Below, piece by piece: positions 8,111 through 16,375 of a stretch of DNA of 64,000 bases. The notes below the pieces were generated by a model. That model saw only the letters and a list, made by a program, of their open reading frames with translations. It searched no databases and was not told the DNA's origin. The stretch comes from an uncultured Collinsella sp. (GTDB taxonomy: Bacteria > Actinomycetota > Coriobacteriia > Coriobacteriales > Coriobacteriaceae). Position 1 is the first letter of the stretch; every line of letters starts with the position of its first letter. Location of the stretch: positions 4,342 through 68,341 of the forward strand of contig CAKUFT010000004.1 in NCBI GenBank assembly GCA_934650095.1, read 5' to 3'. The position numbers were made by a program, and so were the translations under genes.

Positions 8111-8971
8111 TTAGTTCTCCCCCTTATCCTGCTTGCCCAGATACGCCTCGATAACGGCGTCGTTGTTCTGGATCTCCTCGGCCGTGCCCTTGGCGATGAC
8201 CTTGCCAAAGTTAAGCACGCAAATGCCCTCGCAAATGTTCATGACGAGCGACATGTCGTGCTCGATGAGCATGATGGCGATGCCGAAGGTGTCGCGGATC
8301 TTGACGATGTTCGCCATGAGCTCCGCAGTCTCGGACGGGTTCATGCCGGCAGCAGGCTCGTCGAGCAGCAGCAGTTTGGGATTGGTGGCAAGCGCGCGGA
8401 CGATCTCCAGACGACGCTGGGCGCCATAGGGCAGCGAGCCGGCCTGCTCGTTTGCCAGGTGCTCCATATCAAAGATGGACAGCAGCTCCATGGCGCGCTC
8501 GTGGGCGGCCTTCTCGTGCTTCCAATACGTCGGCAGACGCAGCACGCCCTCAAAACCGGAGTAGCGCTCCTGGTTGTGCAGGCCGACCTTAACGTTGTCC
8601 TCCACCGTCATGGTGTTGAACAGGCGGATGTTCTGGAAGGTACGGGCGATGCCCATACGGTTGACCTGGTAGACGGACTTGCCCGAGGTATCCTCGCCGT
8701 CGAGCAGAATGGTGCCGTGCGTGGGCTGGTACACCTTGGTGAGCAGGTTGAAGACCGTGGTCTTACCGGCGCCATTGGGGCCAATGAGACCGGCGATCTC
8801 GGTCTTGCCGATGGTCAGGCTAAAGTCGTCGACTGCCTTAAGGCCGCCGAACTCAATACCCAGGTGAATGCACTCGAGTGCCGGGCGCTCGCCCAGGTCG
8901 CGGTCGGGAACGATGGCGCCAGAAGGGTACGGGACCATCTTGCCCTTGTTGAACTCAAACTTACTGGGCAT
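8111..8971 (-). CDS. livG: Branched-chain amino acid ABC transporter ATPase LivG
   Basis: Second ATPase of the Liv transporter, 286 aa. It has Walker A GPNGAGKTT, the LivG-specific NRMGIARTFQNIRLF region, signature PYGAQRRLE (degenerate, as usual for LivG) and Walker B LLLLDEPAAGMNP. I chose the ATG at 8971 because an excellent AAGGAGGT lies eight bases upstream. A more distal start at 8998 would only add a non-conserved extension. The start overlaps the end of livM by 11 bases, indicating translational coupling. Confidence 0.94.
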   Translation of the reverse strand: MPSKFEFNKGKMVPYPSGAIVPDRDLGERPALECIHLGIEFGGLKAVDDFSLTIGKTEIAGLIGPNGAGKTTVFNLLTKVYQPTHGTILLDGEDTSGKSVYQVNRMGIARTFQNIRLFNTMTVEDNVKVGLHNQERYSGFEGVLRLPTYWKHEKAAHERAMELLSIFDMEHLANEQAGSLPYGAQRRLEIVRALATNPKLLLLDEPAAGMNPSETAELMANIVKIRDTFGIAIMLIEHDMSLVMNICEGICVLNFGKVIAKGTAEEIQNNDAVIEAYLGKQDKGEN

Positions 8972-10040
8972 CGGCTGCCACCTCCTTCTTGGGAGCAAAG
9001 CGGTCCTTAACGCGACCGAAGAATGCCTTGAGCTGCGGGTTGTTGGTAAAGATCATGACCAGAATCAGCACGATGGCGTAGATGAGCATGCGGTAGTCCG
9101 AGAACTGACGGAGCAGCTCGGGAAGCACGGTGAGCAGCGCCGCGGCGATGACGGAGCCGCGCATGTTGCCCAGACCGCCCAGGACCACGAACACCAGGAT
9201 GAGAATCGAGGTATTGAAGTCGAACTTGGTGGCGGAGAGCTGCGAGAAGTTACCGCCGAAGAGGGCTCCGGCAGCACCGGCGAGGGCAGCGGAAACCACG
9301 AAGGCGATCATACGGTACTGGGTGACGGAGATGCCCACAGACTCGGCAGCGATCTTGTTATCGCGCACGGCCATGATGGCGCGGCCGGTACGGCTGCGGA
9401 CCAGGTTGAGCACGATCACGAGCGCGACCATGACCAGGATGGCGCCGGCAAGGAAGGTCGAATAGGTCGACACGCCCGAAGCACCCTGGGCGCCCTTGAT
9501 GATGGCGGTTCCGTCCTCGAGCAGGTGCAGGTCGTCAATCGTTGAGTTGCCCGTGATGTTAAAGATCACGTGCAGGCCGTGGGAGTCGACGCCCACGATG
9601 AGGCAAGTAACGATCTCTTTGATGATCTCGCCAAAGGCCAGCGTCACGATGGCCAGGTAGTCGCCGCTCAGGCGAAGGACCGGGATGCCGATCAAGAAGC
9701 CCAGGATGGCCGCGGCGATGGCGCCGACCACGATGCTGATGATGAGGCGCACAGGATCGGAGGGAACGGCGCTCTCGAGGGCGACCGCGGTGACGATACC
9801 CGTGTAGGCACCGACACTCATAAAGCCCGCGTGGCCCAGCGACAGGTCGCCTGCGATACCGACGACGAGGTTAAGCGAGATGGCCATGACGATGTAGGCC
9901 GTAATGGGAACCAGCTGACCGGCGATCATGCGCGGGATCATGTGGTTGGACTGCATAAAGAACACGATGGCGAAGGCCACGATGCACATGGCGTACGTGA
10001 CAAAGTCGTGACGCGTCTGCTTGTCTTTAAGGAACTTCAT
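8961..10040 (-). CDS. livM: Branched-chain amino acid ABC transporter permease LivM
   Basis: Inner-membrane permease of the Liv system, 359 aa, with about nine hydrophobic helices. Characteristic are LVVGIAGDLSLGHAGFMSVGAYTG, the EAA-like LRLSGDYLAIVTLAFGEI loop, and GRAIMAVRDNKIAAESVGI. The ATG at 10040 follows AGGTGAGCGTT. An upstream GTG at 10049 is possible. It pairs with LivH to form the channel, and its 3' end overlaps livG. Confidence 0.93.
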   Translation of the reverse strand: MKFLKDKQTRHDFVTYAMCIVAFAIVFFMQSNHMIPRMIAGQLVPITAYIVMAISLNLVVGIAGDLSLGHAGFMSVGAYTGIVTAVALESAVPSDPVRLIISIVVGAIAAAILGFLIGIPVLRLSGDYLAIVTLAFGEIIKEIVTCLIVGVDSHGLHVIFNITGNSTIDDLHLLEDGTAIIKGAQGASGVSTYSTFLAGAILVMVALVIVLNLVRSRTGRAIMAVRDNKIAAESVGISVTQYRMIAFVVSAALAGAAGALFGGNFSQLSATKFDFNTSILILVFVVLGGLGNMRGSVIAAALLTVLPELLRQFSDYRMLIYAIVLILVMIFTNNPQLKAFFGRVKDRFAPKKEVAADAQ

Positions 10041-10049
10041 AACGCTCAC

Positions 10050-10931
10050 CTACACCTTCTCGGGGACGTACTTGCCCAAGAGGCCGGCAGGCTTGACGAG
10101 CAGGACGATGATCAGAACACCAAAGACGATGGAGTTGGCAAGGCTCGTGGAAATGTAGGCCTGTGCCATCGCCTCGATGATGCCGATGAGAATACCGCCG
10201 ACAAAGGCGCCGGGGATAGAGCCGATGCCACCGAAGACGGCGGCGTCGAAGGCCTTGATGCCAGGCATGGCGCCCGTCGTGGGCTGCAGGACCGGCGAGT
10301 AGGAGCACAGCAGCACGCCGGCGATGGCGGCAAGGGCAGAGCCGATGGCAAACGTCATCGAGATGGTGCGGTTGACGTTGATGCCCATGAGCTGAGCGGC
10401 GGCCTTGTCCTCGGACACGGCGCGCATGGCCTTGCCCATCTTGGTCTTACCCGTAAAGAACACCAGGCCGGCCATGATAACCAGGCAGGCGACGATGGTG
10501 ACGAGCGAGACGGCGCTCACGTTGTACTTGGCCAAGAACTCCGGCACCGGGAAGGTGACGAGCGAAGTAAAGTTCTTGGGCGTGGCGCCCCACAGGAGCT
10601 GTGCGGCATTCTGCAGGAAGTAGGACACGCCGATAGCCGTGATCAGAACGGCCAGCGGCCCCGCCTGACGCAGCGGCTTATAGGCCAGACCCTCGATGAG
10701 AACACCGAGAACCGTGCAGACCGCGCAAGAGAGAATTACAGATGCCCAGCCGGGAAGGCCGAGATACGACGTGGCGCAGAACGAGACATAGGCACCGACC
10801 ATGATGACATCGCCGTGAGCGAAGTTCAGCATCTTGGCGATACCGTAGACCATGGTGTAGCCCAACGCGATGATGGCGTAGACGCTGCCCATGGACAGGC
10901 CGTTGACCAGGTATTGGATAAAGACCGTCAT
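10050..10931 (-). CDS. livH: Branched-chain amino acid ABC transporter permease LivH
   Basis: Inner-membrane permease, 293 aa and strongly hydrophobic. Family cues are QYLVNGLSMGSVYAIIALGYTMVYG at the N-terminus, LNFAHGDVIMVGAY, GRAMRAVSEDKAAAQLMGI-like residues in the cytosolic loop, and GAMPGIKAFDAAVFGGIGSIPGA. The ATG at 10931 has AGGGGG nine bases upstream. The frame extends to 11024 without family similarity. Two hairpins lie between this gene and livJ, which may reduce permease expression relative to the binding protein. Confidence 0.93.
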   Translation of the reverse strand: MTVFIQYLVNGLSMGSVYAIIALGYTMVYGIAKMLNFAHGDVIMVGAYVSFCATSYLGLPGWASVILSCAVCTVLGVLIEGLAYKPLRQAGPLAVLITAIGVSYFLQNAAQLLWGATPKNFTSLVTFPVPEFLAKYNVSAVSLVTIVACLVIMAGLVFFTGKTKMGKAMRAVSEDKAAAQLMGINVNRTISMTFAIGSALAAIAGVLLCSYSPVLQPTTGAMPGIKAFDAAVFGGIGSIPGAFVGGILIGIIEAMAQAYISTSLANSIVFGVLIIVLLVKPAGLLGKYVPEKV

Positions 10932-10978
10932 GTTCCACATCCCCCTTTCGAATAGGTTTCCAGTTGATATACGAAACA

Positions 10979-11039
10979 GGGACGTTACATCGTCCCTAGA
11001 TACCAAGCAAGCAGGGAAGGCCAAAACCTCCCCTGCTTG
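10979..11039 (-). promoter_or_regulatory. Two hairpins between livJ and livH
   Basis: Read on the minus strand, CAAGCAGGG (11039-11031) pairs with CCCTGCTTG (11016-11008), then GGGACG (10996-10991) pairs with CGTCCC (10984-10979). Neither is followed by a convincing U-tract. A partial attenuator or a processing/stability site that keeps binding-protein mRNA in excess is likely. Confidence 0.5.
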
Positions 11040-11070
11040 GGATCAAAACCGCTCTATGTAAGGCGGCCTA

Positions 11071-12258
11071 CTAGGCCTGTACGTACTTGCCGTCGGTGAT
11101 GACGTACGCAGTCGGGTCCTTCTGGACCTGGCCCTTGTCGTTCCAGGAAAGCTTGCCGGTCAGACCGTCAACGGTGATCTTGAGCATAGCCTCGGGCAGC
11201 TTCTCGGCGACCTCGGTGGGGTCGGCGTCGACGCCCAGGCCGGCCTCCTTGAGAGCCTCGACCACTGCGTGCACGCCATCGTAGGCGTCGGCGGCAAACT
11301 GGTCGGGGGTATCGCCGTACTTATCCTTGTAAGCGTTGACGAAGTCGGCGTTCTTCTCGTCGTCGGCGGAGAACGGGGTCATGAGCAGCAGGCCCTCGGC
11401 AAGGGAGGTGTCGAAGCCCTCCACGCCCAGGATGCCGTCCATGCCGTCACAGCCCATCATCTTGACGTCGTAGCCCATGTCCTTGGCGTTCTTGAGCAGG
11501 ACGGACGCCGGCGTGTAGTAGATCGGCGCGAAAATCATGGTGGCGCCGGCCTGCTTGGCCTTGGTCAGCTGGTTGGTAAAGCTCGTGGCGGAGTCGTCCT
11601 TAAAGGTCTCCTCGTCGACGATCTCGAGCTTGGACTCAGCGGCCTGAGCCTTAAAGGAATCCGCGATGCCCGAAGAATAAGCGTCGCCGGAGTTATAGAA
11701 CAGCACGAACTTCTCGTCTGCATACTTCTCTGCCAGGAACTTGGCAGCGTTGACACCCTGGTTGGGGTCGGTGAAGCAAACCTGGAAGACGCAATCCTTG
11801 CCGTCGGTGACGTCCTCGGAGGACGCGGACGGGGTGATCATGAACGTCTTGGGGTCGTTACCGCACTCGGCGGCAACGGCAACCGACGCACCCGTGGTGG
11901 TCGGGCCGACGAGGGCCTGCATGCCCCAGTCGAGCAGGGTATTAAAGGCGTTGACGGCCTTCTCGCCGTCGGCCTGGTCGTCCTCGGCCTTGCTGACAAG
12001 CGGCAGCTCCTTGGTCGAGAAATCCTTGCAGCCAAGCTCGACGCCCTGGGTAACGGACTTGCCGTAGGACGCGGCGGCACCGGTCAGCGGGCCGATGGTG
12101 CCGATCTTAAACGAGGCGTCGCTCGAAGCGGAACCGCTATCGCCGCCGTTGGAGGAGCAGCCAGCTAGAATGGACATCGCCCCCAGACCTGCTGCGCTCG
12201 CGATAACGCTCCTGCGATTCATAACAGGGTTCAATGACTTACCGGTGAGGCTCGACAT
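11071..12258 (-). CDS. livJ: Branched-chain amino acid binding lipoprotein, copy 1
   Basis: Extracytoplasmic receptor of the Liv transporter, 395 aa, type I periplasmic-binding fold. The N-terminus has NRRSVIASAAGLGAMSILAGCSS, a signal with paired arginines and a lipobox ending at Cys, so it is probably a membrane-anchored lipoprotein and possibly Tat-exported. Conserved pieces are KIGTIGPLTGAAASYG, ALVGPTTTGASVAVA, FYNSGDAYSSGIAD and FAADAYDGVHAVVEAL. The start at 12258 has GAGAGGAG seven bases upstream. It is closely related to the next gene on the right, implying tandem duplication. It heads the operon containing livHMGF. Confidence 0.93.
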   Translation of the reverse strand: MSSLTGKSLNPVMNRRSVIASAAGLGAMSILAGCSSNGGDSGSASSDASFKIGTIGPLTGAAASYGKSVTQGVELGCKDFSTKELPLVSKAEDDQADGEKAVNAFNTLLDWGMQALVGPTTTGASVAVAAECGNDPKTFMITPSASSEDVTDGKDCVFQVCFTDPNQGVNAAKFLAEKYADEKFVLFYNSGDAYSSGIADSFKAQAAESKLEIVDEETFKDDSATSFTNQLTKAKQAGATMIFAPIYYTPASVLLKNAKDMGYDVKMMGCDGMDGILGVEGFDTSLAEGLLLMTPFSADDEKNADFVNAYKDKYGDTPDQFAADAYDGVHAVVEALKEAGLGVDADPTEVAEKLPEAMLKITVDGLTGKLSWNDKGQVQKDPTAYVITDGKYVQA

Positions 12259-12529
12259 GCGGCTCTCCTCTCAAATCTCGTCGGGTTTCGGTTACCCGAC
12301 AGGCCATCCTTCGCCATGTTCGGCGTTCGCAAAATAGTAGACGCTTTAGTTAAGAAAAGTGGCGATTATTTCAACTTTTCTTTGGGCTTGTCTTTTTATT
12401 CATAGAATTGCGTATTCCAATCGCTTTATGCAGGTCTGCCACTTTATTGTGTAAAAGTAATGTTTCCATTCTGTTACAAGCGCCCTCGCCCTGAATAAAA
12501 GAGCCTCACCGGTTGCGTTTTATACGCTC
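12259..12529. other. Intergenic region between the two livJ copies
   Basis: AT-rich stretch containing the putative promoter below and, next to the second copy's stop, a weak GAGC...GCTC-TTTTATT terminator on the minus strand. A 13-base inverted repeat links 12501-12513 with 12241-12253, the latter inside the livJ coding start. Confidence 0.4.
12347..12374 (-). promoter_or_regulatory. Putative promoter of livJHMGF
   Basis: Minus strand TTGAAA (12374-12369), 16-base spacer, TAACTA (12352-12347), in the most AT-rich part of the gap and about 90 bases before the livJ start. The -10 is imperfect. Confidence 0.35.
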
Positions 12530-13696
12530 TTAGGCGGCGATGTACTTTCCGTCCTGAATCACATAGGCCGTAGCGGGCTTCTCGACCTGGCCCTCGTCGT
12601 TCCAGGTGAGCTCGCCGGTCAGGCCGTCAATCTTGATTTTGCGCATGGCCTTGGCAAGGTCGGCGGCGATATCGGCACCGTCGGCCGTCGTGTCGATGCC
12701 GGCCTTGTCGATAGCCTCGGCGATCGCGTGGACGCAGTCGTAGGCGTCGGCGGCAAACTGGTTAGGGGTCTCGTCGTACTCCTCCTTGTATGCCTTGACG
12801 AAGTCGGCGTTCTTCTCGTCGTCGGCAGAGAACGGCGTCATGAGCAGCACGCCCTCGGCAAGCGAGGTGTCGAAACCCTCGACGGAGAGCAGACCGTCCA
12901 TGCCATCGGTGCCCATGAGCGTCATGTCGTAGCCCATGTCGCTCGCATTCTTGAGCAGAACGGACGCCGGCGTGTAATAAATCGGCGCAAAGATGAGCGT
13001 GGCGCCGGCCTCCTTGGCCTTGGTCAGCTGGTTGGTAAAGCTCGTGGAAGAATCGTCCTTGAAGGTCTCGGTATCGACGATATCGAGCTTGGACTCCTTG
13101 GCCTGTTCGGCAAAGGCATCGGCTACGCCCGAGCTGTACGTATCGCCGGAGTTATAGAACAGGGCGATCTTGGCGTCTGCGTACTTTTCGGCCAAGAACT
13201 TCGCAGCGCTGGTACCCATGGTGGGGTCGGTAAAGCAGACCTGGAAGACCGTGGTCTTGTCCTTGGTGACATCGAGTGACGAAGCGGAAGGCGTAACCAT
13301 GAGCATGTCATCGGCGATCTCGCCCGAAACGGCAACGGCGGCACCGGTGGTGACGGGTCCGACAAGTGCCTGCATACCCCAGTCGCACAGAGTGTTGAAG
13401 GCGTTGATGGCCTTCTCGCCGTCGGCAACGTCGTCCTCGGACTTAAGCGAGAGCTTGAGGCCCTTGGTCGAGAAATCCTTGACGGCGAGCTTGGCGCCCT
13501 TCTCGACCGAGACGCCATAGGTTGCCGCGGCACCGGTCAGAGGACCGATGACGCCGATCTTGAATGCGCCGTCTTCATCGGCGGAGCCGCCATCCGAGCC
13601 ACCCGACGAACAACCGGCAAGCGCGACGGTGCCACCGAGCGCGGCGGCGCCGGCGAGGAAGTTCCTACGGCTGAGCGTGCTGTTGATGTTGAACAT
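12530..13696 (-). CDS. Branched-chain amino acid binding lipoprotein, copy 2
   Basis: A 388-aa paralogue of the neighbouring livJ product with the same blocks (KIGVIGPLTGAAATYG, LVGPVTTGAAVAV, FYNSGDTYSSGVAD, FAADAYDCVHAIAEA). The signal contains SRRNFLAGAAALGGTVALAGC, a clear twin-arginine motif followed by a lipobox, so a Tat-exported lipoprotein is likely. I start at the ATG at 13696 because AGGGGG lies just upstream; the frame extends to 13762 without sense. It is separated from livJ by its own intergenic region, so the two receptors may be regulated separately and could differ in ligand. Confidence 0.9.
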   Translation of the reverse strand: MFNINSTLSRRNFLAGAAALGGTVALAGCSSGGSDGGSADEDGAFKIGVIGPLTGAAATYGVSVEKGAKLAVKDFSTKGLKLSLKSEDDVADGEKAINAFNTLCDWGMQALVGPVTTGAAVAVSGEIADDMLMVTPSASSLDVTKDKTTVFQVCFTDPTMGTSAAKFLAEKYADAKIALFYNSGDTYSSGVADAFAEQAKESKLDIVDTETFKDDSSTSFTNQLTKAKEAGATLIFAPIYYTPASVLLKNASDMGYDMTLMGTDGMDGLLSVEGFDTSLAEGVLLMTPFSADDEKNADFVKAYKEEYDETPNQFAADAYDCVHAIAEAIDKAGIDTTADGADIAADLAKAMRKIKIDGLTGELTWNDEGQVEKPATAYVIQDGKYIAA

Positions 13697-13945
13697 GGTG
13701 TCCCCCTTTTCGCTGGCCGCGGTGCGGCCGTCTTGCGGTACAGGGCAAACCTTATGGTTCAAACGTTGACAGTTTGTTACGGAACTTCGTTTGTAGCGAG
13801 CGTGTTTCCAATGTTTCCGCAGCGTTTCGGGGGTAGCGTTTTGTGCGGCTCCTGTTGCCTGGCAAGCACGCGCCCTCGGTTCACGCTAGAATGCACTCAA
13901 CCTTAACTGGTCAATCATCCATAAAGATGCACGAAGGAGCTATCT

Positions 13946-15289
13946 ATGAGCGAACCCCTGCGCACCGTGAACGTCAGCCTGATCGGTCTGGGAACCGTCG
14001 GCGGCGGCGTGGCTCGTCTGATCAAGAGCCACCACGATGAGTACCTGGCCGCCTACGGCATCGACCTTAAGCTGACCCGCGCCTGCGCGCTTGCCTGGGA
14101 GCAGGCCGAAGCCGCCGGTATTGAGCGCGAGGCCTTTACGAGCGACTGGCACGATGTCGTCACCGACCCCGCCGTCGACATCGTCGTCGAGCTGATCGGC
14201 GGCGAGCACCCCGCGACCGAGATCTTCACCACGGCCTTTGAGAACGGCAAGCACGTCGTCTCCGCCAACAAGGCACTGCTCGGCCGCCACGTCGAGACGC
14301 TCGCCGAGAAGGCGCGCGAGTGCGGCGTGCAGATTAAGTGCGAGGCCAGCTGCGGCGGCGGTATCCCCATCGTCAGCACGCTCGAGCACGACCTGGTGGG
14401 CAACAAGATCCTGACCATCGCCGGCATCCTCAACGGCACCACCAACTACATCCTGTCGCGCATGGACGCCGAGGGCGCCGATTACGCTGACGTGCTCGCC
14501 GACGCCCAGGCCAAGGGCTACGCCGAGGCTGATCCGTCCGCCGACGTCGACGGCTTCGATGCCGCCAGCAAGACGGCCATCCTCGCCTCCATCGGCTTTG
14601 GCACCCGCGTGACCACCGATGACGTCTACCAGCAGGGCATCCGCACCATCGGCGCCGAGGACATCGCCCAGGCCCGCGAGCTCGGCTACACCATTAAGCT
14701 GCTGGGCATCGCCCGCAACACCGATGCCGGCGTCGACGTCCGTGTGCACCCCACGCTGATCCCCGCCGACCACATGCTCGCCAAGGTCAACGGCGCCATG
14801 AACGCCGTCTACGTGGTGGGCGACGCCGTGGGCGAGACCATGTTCTACGGTGCCGGCGCAGGCTCCTTCCCCACCGCGAGCGCCGTCGTGGGCGATATCC
14901 TGTCGCTGTCCGAGCAGATCAGCCGCGGCGTGGCACCGCTGCCCGAGATTGAGCCCTATGGCCACAACCTCGCCTTTAAGCCCATGGACGAGCTCCAGAC
15001 CAAGTACTATGTGCGCCTGAAGGTTGCCGACCGCGTGGGCGCCCTGTCCGAGACGGTCGATATCTTCGCCAAGCACAACATCTCGATCTCGCTCATCAAC
15101 CAGGTCGAGGACGGCAAGTCGGGCGTCAGCGATGCCTGCTCGGTCATCTTCCTGACGCACCGCGCGCTCGAGAAGGACGTCCAGGCTGCCGCCGCCGAGC
15201 TTGCCAGCGTCGACTGCGTGGCCGAGGTCGCCAACGTCCTGCGTATCGAGGACGTCGAGGCCTGGACCGAAGGCGTTATGGCGAACTAA
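13946..15289 (+). CDS. hom: Homoserine dehydrogenase with C-terminal ACT domain
   Basis: NAD(P)H-dependent reduction of aspartate semialdehyde to homoserine, the branch point to threonine and methionine. The 447-aa protein opens with the Rossmann motif GLGTVGGGVARL. It carries SANKALLGRH, the catalytic-domain signature GGGIPIVSTLEHDLVGNKI and NGTTNYILSRM, then AEADPSADVDGFDAASKTAILA. Residues from about 350 form an ACT domain (YVRLKVADRVGALSETVDIFAKHNISI), which implies threonine feedback. The start has AAGGAG eight bases upstream. It is monocistronic, with a strong terminator downstream. Confidence 0.96.
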   Translation: MSEPLRTVNVSLIGLGTVGGGVARLIKSHHDEYLAAYGIDLKLTRACALAWEQAEAAGIEREAFTSDWHDVVTDPAVDIVVELIGGEHPATEIFTTAFENGKHVVSANKALLGRHVETLAEKARECGVQIKCEASCGGGIPIVSTLEHDLVGNKILTIAGILNGTTNYILSRMDAEGADYADVLADAQAKGYAEADPSADVDGFDAASKTAILASIGFGTRVTTDDVYQQGIRTIGAEDIAQARELGYTIKLLGIARNTDAGVDVRVHPTLIPADHMLAKVNGAMNAVYVVGDAVGETMFYGAGAGSFPTASAVVGDILSLSEQISRGVAPLPEIEPYGHNLAFKPMDELQTKYYVRLKVADRVGALSETVDIFAKHNISISLINQVEDGKSGVSDACSVIFLTHRALEKDVQAAAAELASVDCVAEVANVLRIEDVEAWTEGVMAN

Positions 15290-15320
15290 CCCAACGCTCG
15301 CCCGGCAATACGCGCTTTGA

Positions 15321-15354
15321 GGGCTCCCGTCCGACGTGGGACGGGAGCCCTTTT
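15321..15354 (+). terminator. Terminator of hom
   Basis: GGGCTCCCGTCC and GGACGGGAGCCC form a perfect 12-bp stem with a six-base loop, followed by TTTTGT. Confidence 0.88.
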
Positions 15355-15503
15355 GTCTCCTGCCCTAAGCACAACGGCAGAGCATATTTGCGCGAGCCGC
15401 TCATCGGTAACGCGGGCTACCGTTCACCGATATGCAAACGCGACCGATTCCGGCTACCGCTACGCTGTGCTGCGAATGTCCGCCCGCGATGAGAGGAAGC
15501 ACC

Positions 15504-16253
15504 ATGTTGCTCGAGGGTAAGAAAGCAATCATCACCGGAGGCACGCGCGGTATCGGCTATGCCATCGCCTGCCGTTTTATTGAGGAAGGCGCTGCCGTCA
15601 CCGTCTTTGGCTCTCGCCAGGAGACCGCCGACGCCGCCGTTGAGAAGCTGACCACAGCCTATCCCGAGGCCAAGATCTGGGGCCGTTCCTGCGACCTCAC
15701 CTCACTCGAGGCCGTAACCGAGGCCTTTACCCAGGCAGCCGCCGACATGGGCGGCCTGGACACGGTCGTCAACAACGCTGGCATCTCCCAGAGCGCCCCG
15801 CTGCTCAACTACACCGCCGAGGAGTTCGCCAAGGTCATGAACCTCAACGTGACTGCTGTCTTTAACGGCCACCATGCCGCCGCCAAGATCATGACCGAGG
15901 CCGGTCACGGCGGCACCATCACCACCACGACCTCGATGGTCGCCAAGTATGGTCAGCCCTCCGGCGTCGGCTACCCCACGTCCAAGTTCGCCGTCAACGG
16001 CATGGTCCAGTCGCTCTCGCGCGAGCTCGCCCCCAAGGGCATTCGCGTCAACGCCGTCGCACCTGGCGTGACCAGGACCGACATGGTTGCCGCCCTGCCC
16101 GACGAGGTCATCAAGCCGCTCGTCGCCACCATCCCGCTTGGCCGCATGGGCGAGCCCGAGGACGTCGCCAACGCCTTCGTCTTCCTGGCAAGCGACATGT
16201 CCTCCTATGTCACGGGCGCCGTACTTCCCGTCGACGGAGCCGCCCGCTCCTAA
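15504..16253 (+). CDS. Short-chain dehydrogenase resembling BaiA-type 3-alpha-hydroxysteroid dehydrogenases
   Basis: A 249-aa NAD(P)-dependent SDR. It has the cofactor loop TGGTRGIG, NNAG, and the catalytic triad S...YPTSK. The C-terminus PVDGAARS and the blocks DLTSLEAV, NVTAVFNG, SGVGYPTSK and IRVNAVAPGVTRTDM are, from memory, strikingly like clostridial BaiA, which oxidises the 3-alpha-hydroxyl of bile acids. They also fit the broad FabG family. FVFGSR-like residues after the Rossmann motif do not settle NAD versus NADP. The ATG at 15504 has GAGAGGAAG upstream; a start at 15432 would add an unrelated extension. It stands alone rather than in a fatty-acid operon, which weakens a FabG role. 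Confidence 0.8.
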   Translation: MLLEGKKAIITGGTRGIGYAIACRFIEEGAAVTVFGSRQETADAAVEKLTTAYPEAKIWGRSCDLTSLEAVTEAFTQAAADMGGLDTVVNNAGISQSAPLLNYTAEEFAKVMNLNVTAVFNGHHAAAKIMTEAGHGGTITTTTSMVAKYGQPSGVGYPTSKFAVNGMVQSLSRELAPKGIRVNAVAPGVTRTDMVAALPDEVIKPLVATIPLGRMGEPEDVANAFVFLASDMSSYVTGAVLPVDGAARS

Positions 16254-16298
16254 AGGGCAGCGGGCTTCGGCTTCAGACCTCAACAAAGCTTTACGCAA

Positions 16299-16337
16299 AA
16301 GGCGCGCTGCCCGCGATCGATGCAGACAGCGCGCCTT
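16299..16337. terminator. Bidirectional terminator between convergent genes
   Basis: AAGGCGCGCTG (16299-16309) and CAGCGCGCCTT (16327-16337) make an 11-bp stem. It lies between the SDR gene and the oppositely oriented antiporter gene. The U-tract is weak on both sides (CCTTAATTT; TTTTGCG on the minus strand). Confidence 0.7.
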
Positions 16338-16375
16338 CCTTAATTTGGACGGAAACCGTATCCCGGTATTCCTTG

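Noticed and set aside
12241..12513. 13-base inverted repeat linking the start of livJ with the gap 250 bp away
   Set aside because: One arm is the coding sequence for the first residues of livJ, the distance is large, and no intermediate structure supports it. Chance is likely.
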